DNA of 64,000 bases from Flavobacteriaceae bacterium CRH. Lineage in GTDB: Bacteria > Bacteroidota > Bacteroidia > Flavobacteriales > Flavobacteriaceae. Positions 16,649-24,968 of the stretch are shown here, piece after piece. The stretch lies in the NCBI GenBank assembly GCA_001507425.1, contig LMAJ01000024.1:1-64000 (forward strand). The letters run 5' to 3'. The notes beneath the pieces were generated by a model. The model ran no database searches. It was not told the DNA's origin and was given only the letters and a program-made list of their open reading frames with translations. The translations under genes were made by a program, and so were the position numbers. Within the stretch, counting starts at the first letter, position 1; every line of letters starts with the position of its first letter.

Positions 16649-19114
16649 ATGATTATGGAAGTAAAATTGTGTTTCTTTTTGACTTTGTTACTTACTTGTT
16701 CGGTACTGGCTCAAGTGCCTGCAAAAGTTGACAAGTATGACCTTCCAAAAAAAAGATTACTCCTTCAACTTTGTTCCACTTATCTCTATAATTCTAATCA
16801 AGGTGCTATAGATGTAGACAGTTCCGTTGTTTTAGCAGCCACTGCTTATAAATTACCTCTAATGCTGGCATATGATGAAGGTTTTAGTGAAAAATCTTTA
16901 ATTGGGAGCGATTTGATAGAAAAAGGAAATATTGATAAAGCAAAAATGCTTCTGACAAATTCAAAAGGAGAAAACAGAATTAAAATACTACTACAATTAG
17001 GAAGTTTTTATCTCTTTAAACCGGGTATAAAACCACAAGATCTTCAAAATGCAAAGGGCTACATCGACAATGCAGTTGCAGAAAGCAATAATTTGAAAAT
17101 AGTAAAATGGCAACATCAAAGTCTATTGCTATTAGGTAAATATTATTTTCAGGCCAATAACCAGCCTGAAAGTAAAAAATGCTTTTCGCAGGTTATCAAC
17201 GAATGTAGAAAAAGCAATGATAAATTGGGTTTAGCACAAAGTTTAGAAGCCCAGGCAGATGTTATGTCGAATCTCGATCCTGAAAAAGAAAAAATGCTGA
17301 ACGAAGTAATGTCACTTTATGCTACATTGGGATTAGAAGAAAAAAGAATCGAAAATTACAGCAAGATTACGACCATTTATTTTTGGTCAGGAAGAATGCA
17401 GGAAGCGAAAAAGAGACTTTATCAAAATTTAATTGATATGCGAAAAATTGGTTTTGAACACCAACAATTTGCAGAAACAACTATCGTTTTTCTTGAACTG
17501 CATCAGCATAATATACAAGGTGCATTGTATTATGCGCTGAAAAGCGTGAAAAGAATGGAAAGGGAAAAAGATTATACTTTTGCAGACATTTTTTACATGC
17601 GACTTGCCGATGTTTATAATCTATACGGTCATCATCAGGAAGCATTGGATTTATACCTAAAAAGTATTGAAATTGGACGTAAGAATTTAAATACGGGCAC
17701 TTGGTATAAAAGTTTTTTTAGTGCTGTTGCAGCTTTGTCATTAAGAGGAAAAAATAAAGAAGCCATTGCCTATATTAATTTAATGACAGTAAAATACCCT
17801 CCAAAAAGCACTTTCGATAAAATGTCAGTTGCCTTCATTAAAGCCAATTGTTATGAAGGCATAAAGGATAATATTCAGGCTGAAAAATATTTTAAAGAAA
17901 TGGACTTTTATGCAAAGCAAATTAATTCGCCTGAAACTTCCAGAGAAATTTCGCATCAATATACGATGATGGCTTTATTTTATATCAATACAAACAGACC
18001 GCAAAAAGCGCAATTGTATACCCATAAAGTCCTGGCTTTTATTAAAGCCGGTGCCACAACTTCTAATACAGACGTTCTTAATATGTTACTCTATAAAACA
18101 GATTCGATTAATGGAAATTTTAAAGGCGCCCTGGTACATTTTCAGAATTATAAAAGAGTAAACGATTCCATTCACGGAGTCTCCAGAAACAATCAAATCG
18201 AACAGCTTAAAATTGAATATGAAACTAAAAATAAAGAACAGAAAATTAAACTTTTAAGCAATCAATCGAAGCTGCAGGAAAGTGAATTGCAAAAATCTAA
18301 ACTTTTAAATAATGTGTCCATTGGCAGTTTGATTCTTTTGCTGATTATTATTGGATTACTATATAACCGTTATCGTTTAAAACAAAAAAATCACGCTAAA
18401 CTGGAAATCAAGGAAAGAGAGATCAATCAAAAAAATATTAATTTGAGACATTTACTCGACGAAAAAGAATGGTTGCTGAAAGAAGTGCATCATCGGGTAA
18501 AAAACAATCTGCAAACCGTAATCAGTCTTTTAAGTTCGCAAGCCGCTTATTTAAATAATGATATGGCTTTGTCAGCTATTAAAAACAGCCAGCACAGAAT
18601 ACATTCCATGTCATTGATTCATCAAAAACTTTACAAGTCAGATAATATTGCGACTATTAATATGCCTATTTATATCACAGATTTGGTGGAATATTTAAAA
18701 GAATCATTTTCGATTTTACAGCGAATCCGCTTTGAAATTAGAGTTGAAGAACTGGAATTAGATGTTGCACAAGCCATTCCGCTTGGTCTTATTCTGAATG
18801 AAGCCATTACAAATTCAATTAAATATGCTTTTCCCGATAACGGCATTGGAGTAATTAGTGTAGTACTTGAAAAAACAGAAACAGATCGATATCTGCTCGT
18901 TATTTCAGATAATGGAATTGGAATAGATACCAATTTAAACGATCATAAAACAGATTCTTTTGGTATGAGTTTAATAAAAGGCCTGAGCGAGGATTTAGAA
19001 GGGAAATTTATAATTGAAAATAATGATGGAACTGTTTTGAAATTGGAGTTTAAACCTGAACATCCTCTCAATAAAAAGTATGTAAGGAAACCAGATTTAA
19101 ATTCTGAGGATTAA
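16649..19114 (+). CDS. TPR sensor histidine kinase (HisKA_2 type)
   Basis: 821 residues. An N-terminal signal sequence (KLCFFLTLLLTCSVLAQ) leads to a long helical region of TPR-like repeats (about 90-530), a coiled coil, one transmembrane helix (about 552-572, GSLILLLIIIGLLYNRY), and a cytoplasmic kinase. The phosphorylation box EVHHRVKNNLQ (His615 probable) is of the HisKA_2 type, followed by a GHKL ATPase with LILNEAITNSIKYAF and ISDNGIGI. The periplasmic TPR region is presumably the sensor. Pairing of a HisKA_2 kinase with a divergent sigma-54 activator is a plausible two-component system. ATG 16649 and ATG 16655 are both possible starts. Confidence 0.9.
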   Translation: MIMEVKLCFFLTLLLTCSVLAQVPAKVDKYDLPKKRLLLQLCSTYLYNSNQGAIDVDSSVVLAATAYKLPLMLAYDEGFSEKSLIGSDLIEKGNIDKAKMLLTNSKGENRIKILLQLGSFYLFKPGIKPQDLQNAKGYIDNAVAESNNLKIVKWQHQSLLLLGKYYFQANNQPESKKCFSQVINECRKSNDKLGLAQSLEAQADVMSNLDPEKEKMLNEVMSLYATLGLEEKRIENYSKITTIYFWSGRMQEAKKRLYQNLIDMRKIGFEHQQFAETTIVFLELHQHNIQGALYYALKSVKRMEREKDYTFADIFYMRLADVYNLYGHHQEALDLYLKSIEIGRKNLNTGTWYKSFFSAVAALSLRGKNKEAIAYINLMTVKYPPKSTFDKMSVAFIKANCYEGIKDNIQAEKYFKEMDFYAKQINSPETSREISHQYTMMALFYINTNRPQKAQLYTHKVLAFIKAGATTSNTDVLNMLLYKTDSINGNFKGALVHFQNYKRVNDSIHGVSRNNQIEQLKIEYETKNKEQKIKLLSNQSKLQESELQKSKLLNNVSIGSLILLLIIIGLLYNRYRLKQKNHAKLEIKEREINQKNINLRHLLDEKEWLLKEVHHRVKNNLQTVISLLSSQAAYLNNDMALSAIKNSQHRIHSMSLIHQKLYKSDNIATINMPIYITDLVEYLKESFSILQRIRFEIRVEELELDVAQAIPLGLILNEAITNSIKYAFPDNGIGVISVVLEKTETDRYLLVISDNGIGIDTNLNDHKTDSFGMSLIKGLSEDLEGKFIIENNDGTVLKLEFKPEHPLNKKYVRKPDLNSED

Positions 19115-19246
19115 TACAGTAAAGACATGTACAAATGCAGAATTTGTTTTTATCATATTTCGCAAATCTAAAAACAAGGATTGTGAAATATAAAAAACAT
19201 TTCTAGAATATTTGTTTTTAATTACTGATAATCAGTTGTTTGTGTT

Positions 19247-19264
19247 TTGGTGTTTAAATTGCTT
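19247..19264 (+). promoter_or_regulatory. Candidate sigma-54 (-24/-12) promoter
   Basis: TTGGTGTTTAAATTGCTT has GG and GC exactly ten bases apart and both halves close to the TTGGCAC-n5-TTGCW consensus. It lies 90 bases before the ATG at 19355 and just after the kinase gene of a sigma-54 two-component pair. It is the best such match I found in the window. Confidence 0.6.
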
Positions 19265-19354
19265 AGCTTAAAAAGTATCTTGTGTAATTTATAAGATGCT
19301 GATTTTAAGCTAATAGGCAATAGATTTATTAATACCCAAAATAAAACTTAAATT

Positions 19355-20248
19355 ATGAAAACAAGTACTTCAAATGTATTAATCCTGACAACCGTAACTG
19401 GAAAAAATGGACAGGATACTGCGTACGGCAGTGAAACTCAATATGCAGAACTTCCCGGAAGAAAACTGGCATATCGTTCTATAGGAAATGGATCGCCTAT
19501 AATTTTAAGCAACCGTTTTAGGGGAACTCTTGATACGTGGGATCCCTTTTTTTTAGATACACTTGCTGAAAATTATCGTATTATCACATTCGATTACACA
19601 GGTATAGGATATTCGACAGGAACTTTACCAACTGATGTAATTTCTGTAGCAAAAGACATAAAAGATTTGGCATCTTATTTAAAACTCGAAAAAACAGCCG
19701 TATTAGGATGGTCATGGGGCGGACTTATTGCTCAGACAGCCACACTTCAGTATCCGGAACTTATAACGCACGCGGTCATTATCGGTGCAGTACCGTTAGG
19801 AAAAAGAATAGTCGATATAGGACCTGCTTTTTTGCAGGCTGCTGTAAAGCCATTGAATGATTTTGATGATGAAATAGTTCTTTTTTACGAACCAAAATAT
19901 CAGAAATCTATAGATGCGGCTAAAATTTCGTATGAAAGAATACGTAAAAGATTGGATATCTCTAAAATTCCTTCGACAATGGAGGTGTTTCAGTTGTATT
20001 TTCAAGCTGGCGGAGCAGCCGAAGCAGACAAAGAAGGACTCAGAGATAAACTAAAAGAAACGGCTGTTCCAATTTTAGTGATTTCAGGAGATAACGATAT
20101 CAGCGCGGCCGTAGAAAATTGGTTTCCTTTACTTCGCGAGCTTCCTACAGTACAAATTATTATACTTCCTTTCGCAGGTCATGGTCCACAGCATCAGGAA
20201 CCCTTATTGACCACCGGATATATCCGTACATTTTTGGGCAATACATAA
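19355..20248 (+). CDS. Alpha/beta hydrolase, fourth in the cluster
   Basis: 297 residues. Nucleophile Ser120 in GWSWGG, Asp246 or Asp248 in SGDNDIS and His276 in AGHG. It has a 30-residue N-terminal extension before the core (GRKLAYRSIGNGSPIILSNR) and lacks a signal peptide. The usual HGF/HGW oxyanion element is replaced by SNRFRG, so the oxyanion hole is atypical. A sigma-54 promoter match lies upstream and a strong terminator downstream, so it is a single-gene unit likely controlled by the adjacent two-component system. Substrate unknown. Confidence 0.83.
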   Translation: MKTSTSNVLILTTVTGKNGQDTAYGSETQYAELPGRKLAYRSIGNGSPIILSNRFRGTLDTWDPFFLDTLAENYRIITFDYTGIGYSTGTLPTDVISVAKDIKDLASYLKLEKTAVLGWSWGGLIAQTATLQYPELITHAVIIGAVPLGKRIVDIGPAFLQAAVKPLNDFDDEIVLFYEPKYQKSIDAAKISYERIRKRLDISKIPSTMEVFQLYFQAGGAAEADKEGLRDKLKETAVPILVISGDNDISAAVENWFPLLRELPTVQIIILPFAGHGPQHQEPLLTTGYIRTFLGNT

Positions 20249-20290
20249 AATAAACTTTGAAGAAGAAAATAAGATTTTTTTCATAACAAT

Positions 20291-20319
20291 AAAGCGGGCC
20301 TTTTCCGAAGGCCCGCTTT
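20291..20319. terminator. Bidirectional terminator between hydrolase and aconitase
   Basis: Perfect 12-base stem AAAGCGGGCCTT / AAGGCCCGCTTT with a five-base loop, A- and T-rich edges on both sides. It can end the plus-strand hydrolase (stop 20248) and the minus-strand aconitase (stop 20342). Confidence 0.92.
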
Positions 20320-20341
20320 TATTTTTAAGCTATGTTTGAGA

Positions 20342-23119
20342 TTATGCTTTTTGCAGAAACTGTCTTAAAACATATTGTAGAATACCGTCATTTCGATAGT
20401 ATTCAATTTCTATTTTTGAATCTAGTCTTGCTATCGCTGTAAAATTTATTGTTTCTCCGTTTTCTTTAACAGCAGTAATTGTGAGCTCCTTCAAAGGTTT
20501 TATATCCTCGGCAATTCCGGTTATTGTAAAAGTTTCTTTGCCCGTAAGTCCAAGCGATGCTGCATTTTCACCATTATTGTATTGCAGAGGTAAAACGCCC
20601 ATTCCTACCAGATTACTACGATGAATTCTTTCGTAACTTTCTGCAAGAACCGCCCTTACGCCAAGAAGGAATGTACCTTTTGCCGCCCAGTCTCTGGAGG
20701 ATCCGCTTCCGTATTCTTTTCCTGCCAGAATAAGTAATGGAGTTTGAGATTCTTTATATTTAACAGAAGCTTCATAAATATTCATCTCTTCTCCTGTGGG
20801 AAGATATTTGGTAAAACCGCCTTCCTGATCTGCAAGTGCATTTTTGATGCGGACATTGGCAAAAGTTCCCCTTATCATAACTTCGTCATGACCTCTTCGT
20901 GATCCGTAGGAATTAAAATCATTCTTTTCGACACCTCGGCTCAGCAAGTAAGATCCTGCAGCAGAATTTTCCTTGAACGAACCCGCCGGAGAAATATGAT
21001 CAGTAGTGATACTGTCGCCCAATACTAATAATGTTCTGGCATTTACAATATCCTGCAACGGTTTTGGATTATCAGGAAGATCTTTAAAAAAAGGTGCTTC
21101 TTTTATATAAGTTGAATTTTCATCCCAACGGTAAATCTTTTGATCGGGAGTAGGCAACTGCTGCCATATTTCATTGCCTTCAAAAATTGTGGCATAACAT
21201 TGCTGAAATTGTTTTGGAGCCAATACTTCACTCAAAACCTTATTAATTTCGTCGTCAGAAGGCCATAAATCTTTCAGGTAAACCGGTAGTAAATTAGAAT
21301 CATAAGCAATTGGCTCGTTAATCAAATCAATATCGACTCTTCCGGCAATGGCAAAAATCACTACCAACATAGGCGACATTAAAAAGTTCATTTTGACCTG
21401 CGGATGTATTCTGGCTTCAAAATTTCTGTTTCCCGAAAGTACAGAAGCAAGTACAAGATCATGATCTTCTGCGGCTTTTGCGACATGGGGCGGGAGAGGG
21501 CCTGAATTTCCAATACAAGAGGTACAACCATAACCGGCCACATGAAATTTAAGGGCTTCAAGATCTTTTAAAAGATCAGCTTTTATCAAATAATCAGTTA
21601 CTACTTTAGATCCCGGTGCAAGCGATGTTTTTACCCAGGGTTTTGTAGTGATGCCTCTTTCGCGGGCATTTTTGGCTACAAGTCCGGCTCCAATCATCAC
21701 AAAAGGATTTGACGTATTGGTGCAGGAAGTAATGGCAGCGATAGCAACTGCGCCATCTGAAAGCGTAAATTGTTCTGCACCAATGGAGACATCCACGCTA
21801 ACGCTTCCGTTTTCTGTTTTTCCTTCAATTTTTGCTTCTTCAGGAAGTGGTGCGCTGTCCGTAATTGTAGGTTGCGAACCTCCTTCGGCAAACCAATTCG
21901 AAACCTGCTTTTTATGTTTTTTATATTTTCTTCCAAAATTTGTGTCCAGTAAATCAACAAAAGAAGGCTGTAGATTTTTTAGTAAAATTTTGTCTTGTGG
22001 TCTTTTTGGGCCTGCAATTGTAGGTTCTATAGTAGAAAGATCAAGTTCAATTACATCTGTATAGGTTATCGATTCGTTACCCGTACGCCAGAGCATGTTT
22101 GCTTTGCAGTAGTCTTCCACAAGATTAATCTGCTCTTCTGAACGATTGCTGAGTCTCATGTATTCCAATGTTTTTGTATCAATAGGAAAATAAGAAACGG
22201 TGCATCCAAATTCAGGAGACATATTTCCTATCGTGGCGCGATCCGGTACACTCAGGCTGTCAAGTCCCGGCCCGAATACTTCGACAAATTTACCTACGAC
22301 TCCGTATTTTCTAAGCAGTTCGGCAATCGTCAGTACCATATCTGTAGAGGTTGATCCCAACGGAATTTTACCGCTCAGTTTTAGTCCGATAACTTCCGGC
22401 ATAATAAAATAAACAGGCTGTCCAAGAATTGCAGCTTCTGCCTCAATACCACCAACTCCCCAGGCAATTACACCAATTCCGTTAACCATAGGCGTGTGAC
22501 TGTCTGTTCCTACAAGTGTGTCGGGAAAAACTTCTCCATTGCGTTCTATTACGCCTTTTGAAAGATATTCCAAATTAACCTGATGGCATATTCCCATTCC
22601 CGGAGGAACTACGTTAAAATTGGTAAAAGATTGCTGTGCCCATTTCAGAAATTCATAACGTTCGCTATTACGTTTGTATTCCTCATCCATATTACGCTGA
22701 TACGAATACTCGGTCCCAAAATAATCTACCTGTACCGAATGGTCGATCACCAGATCAACAGGAATTAGCGGATTAATAGCTTCAGAGTTTTTTCCTCTTC
22801 TGGCAGCTTCAGCGCGCAGTGACGCAATATCAACAACGGCGGGTACGCCTGTAAAATCCTGCATTAAAACCCTCGCAGGCTTAAAGGGAATATCCTTGTC
22901 TGAAGCTTCAGGTTTCCAGCCCAGAAGCGTTTCAATATTTTCTTTGGTAATAGCAAAATCATCAAAATTTCGCAGTACATTTTCTAAGAGAATCCGAATG
23001 GAGAAAGGCATTTTTTCGATATCAAATCCCTGCTCTTGCATGGCAGTGAGACTGTAATATGAAAATTCGCCGCTTTTGGTTTTTAATTGTCTTTTAATAT
23101 TGTAAATGTCGTTTTGCAT
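20342..23119 (-). CDS. acnA: Aconitate hydratase
   Basis: 925 residues, slightly longer than the usual 890 of AcnA-type enzymes. It interconverts citrate and isocitrate in the TCA cycle, using a [4Fe-4S] cluster. The three cluster cysteines are visible in AITSCTNTSNP (about 465) and GYGCTSCIGNSG (about 531 and 534). Other family marks are LVGTDSHTPMVNG, the swivelling domain LVLGDSITTDHISPAGS and the substrate-binding EYGSGSSRDWAAKGT. The domain order (cluster domain, then swivel domain at the C-terminus) is AcnA/IRP-like, not AcnB. The upstream region carries an inverted-repeat operator candidate. Confidence 0.97.
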   Translation of the reverse strand: MQNDIYNIKRQLKTKSGEFSYYSLTAMQEQGFDIEKMPFSIRILLENVLRNFDDFAITKENIETLLGWKPEASDKDIPFKPARVLMQDFTGVPAVVDIASLRAEAARRGKNSEAINPLIPVDLVIDHSVQVDYFGTEYSYQRNMDEEYKRNSERYEFLKWAQQSFTNFNVVPPGMGICHQVNLEYLSKGVIERNGEVFPDTLVGTDSHTPMVNGIGVIAWGVGGIEAEAAILGQPVYFIMPEVIGLKLSGKIPLGSTSTDMVLTIAELLRKYGVVGKFVEVFGPGLDSLSVPDRATIGNMSPEFGCTVSYFPIDTKTLEYMRLSNRSEEQINLVEDYCKANMLWRTGNESITYTDVIELDLSTIEPTIAGPKRPQDKILLKNLQPSFVDLLDTNFGRKYKKHKKQVSNWFAEGGSQPTITDSAPLPEEAKIEGKTENGSVSVDVSIGAEQFTLSDGAVAIAAITSCTNTSNPFVMIGAGLVAKNARERGITTKPWVKTSLAPGSKVVTDYLIKADLLKDLEALKFHVAGYGCTSCIGNSGPLPPHVAKAAEDHDLVLASVLSGNRNFEARIHPQVKMNFLMSPMLVVIFAIAGRVDIDLINEPIAYDSNLLPVYLKDLWPSDDEINKVLSEVLAPKQFQQCYATIFEGNEIWQQLPTPDQKIYRWDENSTYIKEAPFFKDLPDNPKPLQDIVNARTLLVLGDSITTDHISPAGSFKENSAAGSYLLSRGVEKNDFNSYGSRRGHDEVMIRGTFANVRIKNALADQEGGFTKYLPTGEEMNIYEASVKYKESQTPLLILAGKEYGSGSSRDWAAKGTFLLGVRAVLAESYERIHRSNLVGMGVLPLQYNNGENAASLGLTGKETFTITGIAEDIKPLKELTITAVKENGETINFTAIARLDSKIEIEYYRNDGILQYVLRQFLQKA

Positions 23120-23234
23120 GCTCAGGTGTTATTTTGATTAGTAATTATGAGGATCGGTTCTGATTTTTGTTCAGCACCAATTTTTAGATATTTATTTAGG
23201 AATCGTCTTTAAGTTGATATCTGCCTAAAAATGT

Positions 23235-23284
23235 TTTTACTAAATTTCGTCAAAAAAAATCTGTTTTTACGAAATGTAGTAAAA
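23235..23284 (-). promoter_or_regulatory. Inverted-repeat operator candidate upstream of aconitase
   Basis: Two 16-base arms, TTTTACTAAATTTCGT (23235-23250) and ACGAAATGTAGTAAAA (23269-23284), are inverted repeats with one mismatch. Within them the short unit TTTACnAAA also occurs as direct copies (TTTACTAAA and TTTACGAAA). It lies 116-165 bases before the aconitase start and just beyond the stop of the next gene. The regulator is not known; a metabolite-responsive dimer is a guess. Confidence 0.4.
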
Positions 23285-23306
23285 TATTTTCAGCAAAAAT
23301 GAATAT

Positions 23307-23987
23307 TTACAGTTCTATTGTACTGCCAATTTCAGGAAGATAAAGCGCTAGCCCTGCATTTTTAAATCCGTCCAATGCTTTCTGGTGATCCATTTTTATG
23401 AAGCCAAAAGTGTCGTAGTGAACACCTAATATTCTATTGATTCCTACCAATTTTGAAGCTTCAATCGCTTCTTCTATACCCATGGTCAGTCCGTCACCAA
23501 TTGGGAAAACAGCAAAGTCAAGAGTAGTAAATTTTGGTATCAGTTGCATGTCTAGTGTTAGTGCAGTATCTCCACTGTAGTAAAAATTCCCGTCAGCTGT
23601 TGTGAGCACAAAACCGCTGGCAATACCACCATAAGATCCGTCGATAAAACTACTGGAATGCTGTGCAACAACGCATTTTACAGTGCCAAAATCAAAATCG
23701 TATTTTCCGCCGGGATTGATTGGAAGTGCATTTTCGATACCGTTTTTTAATAGCCAGTTGTAGATTTCAAAATTGCCAAGCACTTTGGCTCCGGTATTTT
23801 TGGCAATACGCTCCACATCCAAAATATGATCATAATGGGCATGCGAAATAAAAATGTAATCTGCTTTTATAGCATCCACATTTACATCTTTGGCAAGCTC
23901 ATTTGCTGTAATAAAAGGATCAAAAAGAATATGTTTTTCATTGGCATAAACTGAAAAACAAGAATGACCGTAATACGTTACTTTCAT
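23307..23987 (-). CDS. Metal-dependent hydrolase, UPF0173/beta-lactamase fold
   Basis: 226 residues from the ATG at 23987; 28 codons upstream of it are open but the family starts at MKVTYYGHSCFSV. Metallo-beta-lactamase motifs: HSCF, the zinc ligands HAHYDH, YSGDTALT and GVHYDTFG, all in the order of the UPF0173 family. It is a soluble cytoplasmic protein and probably hydrolyses an ester or phosphate; the substrate of this family is not established. It is followed by aconitase on the same strand, 187 bases further on, so co-transcription is unlikely. Confidence 0.88.
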   Translation of the reverse strand: MKVTYYGHSCFSVYANEKHILFDPFITANELAKDVNVDAIKADYIFISHAHYDHILDVERIAKNTGAKVLGNFEIYNWLLKNGIENALPINPGGKYDFDFGTVKCVVAQHSSSFIDGSYGGIASGFVLTTADGNFYYSGDTALTLDMQLIPKFTTLDFAVFPIGDGLTMGIEEAIEASKLVGINRILGVHYDTFGFIKMDHQKALDGFKNAGLALYLPEIGSTIEL

Positions 23988-24173
23988 AATAAATAAGATT
24001 AATGAATTTATAATTATAAATAATTGATAAAAGTTAATATTCAAGTAATGTGCCGCTAAATTAGGTTGCAAAAATTAGGAGATATATGAGTTCCTTCAGA
24101 TTGAGGATTTGGTGTTTATTATTTTCCGAAACTAAAATCCACCGATCAATCTTTAATAAGTTTTTCAGATGTC

Positions 24174-24250
24174 GAGATACAAGAAAAGTAGTAATCTGAG
24201 CAAAATAAAAACAAATAAATTTTTATCAATTTCAATTTAATTGATTGTGT
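24174..24250 (+). repeat. Diverged repeat, copy A
   Basis: The stretch from about 24178 (ATACAAGAAAAGTAGTAATC) onward matches 47361 onward with only two differences over the first 32 bases and then shares TTTTATCAATTT. Copy B carries about ten extra bases between these parts. Both lie on the same strand in a long gap before a gene. The remaining bases 23988-24446 show no gene. Confidence 0.5.
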
Positions 24251-24416
24251 GTTATCGATTTGTGATACTATTTTATAAGAAAACATTAATTCTGTGATTA
24301 TAAAAAACAATGTAATTTTAAATAGTAATGAATATCCATCCCTTTTATTAAATTGTATATTTAAGTTATATTTAGTCACAAGTATTTCTTTTTCAGTATT
24401 GTATTAATAATTATAC

Positions 24417-24424
24417 TACATTTG
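24417..24424 (+). promoter_or_regulatory. Candidate -7 promoter element for the cold-shock gene
   Basis: TACATTTG matches TAnnTTTG, 22 bases before the ATG at 24447, with TATTG 15 bases upstream as a weak -33. Confidence 0.45.
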
Positions 24425-24446
24425 TGCTCAACAAATAATTAATAAG

Positions 24447-24638
24447 ATGCAAGAAGGTACAGTAAAGTTCTTTAATGAAGAAAAAGGTTTTGGATTTATA
24501 ACACCAAAGAATGGCGGGAGTGAAATCTTTGTTCACGTTTCAGGTTTATCAGAAAATATTCGTGAGAATGATGAAGTACGATATGATGTAGCAGAAGGAA
24601 AGAAAGGTCCTAATGCAGTAAATGTTGTTGTAGCTTAA
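24447..24638 (+). CDS. Cold-shock protein
   Basis: 63 residues, the standard size of a single cold-shock domain. Both RNA-binding motifs are present: KGFGFIT (RNP1-like) and EIFVHVS (RNP2-like). These proteins melt RNA structures in the cytoplasm and are often induced by cold or in stationary phase. It is a one-gene unit with its own promoter candidate and a strong terminator 20 bases past the stop. Confidence 0.97.
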   Translation: MQEGTVKFFNEEKGFGFITPKNGGSEIFVHVSGLSENIRENDEVRYDVAEGKKGPNAVNVVVA

Positions 24639-24657
24639 CATTTAACAGACAATATAT

Positions 24658-24687
24658 AAAACACCTGCTTTTGCAGGTGTTTTTTTT
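24658..24687 (+). terminator. Rho-independent terminator of the cold-shock gene
   Basis: Stem ACACCTGC / GCAGGTGT with a TTTT loop, preceded by As and followed by seven or more Ts. Confidence 0.93.
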
Positions 24688-24704
24688 GTGCTATACATAC
24701 TATA

Positions 24705-24736
24705 GATGATTTGGCAAATCTGAATAACGGGATTAA
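24705..24736 (+). repeat. Direct repeat upstream of the M13 peptidase gene, copy 1
   Basis: GATGATTTGGCAAATCTGAA followed by TAACGGGATTAA nearly repeats 27030-27059, on the other side of the peptidase gene. The rest of the gap 24688-24968 shows no gene. Confidence 0.45.
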
Positions 24737-24968
24737 TTTAATATTAAAGCCACTAATAGTCCGGGAAACTTATACTGAATTACTACATTAAAGATAAATT
24801 ACGGATTATAATTCTGACTTTTATGAGTAGTAAATCTGAGAAAAATTTTAGAATTAAAAACTGAATTCGTATATTGTTCTGCTAAAATTAAGTACACCAA
24901 GCACATCTATATTTAAATATCTGCTTTCAAACATTTTTCAGTTCATTTTAATAGAAATCATTTAGATT

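Noticed and set aside
23988..24071. Upstream extension of the metal-dependent hydrolase
   Set aside because: The extra 28 residues are hydrophobic AT-rich translation and the family begins at the ATG 23987.
24146..24379. A 77-codon minus-strand open frame in the gap before the cold-shock gene
   Set aside because: It lies across the diverged repeat copy A, is AT-rich with random-looking residues, and has no homologue-like motif.
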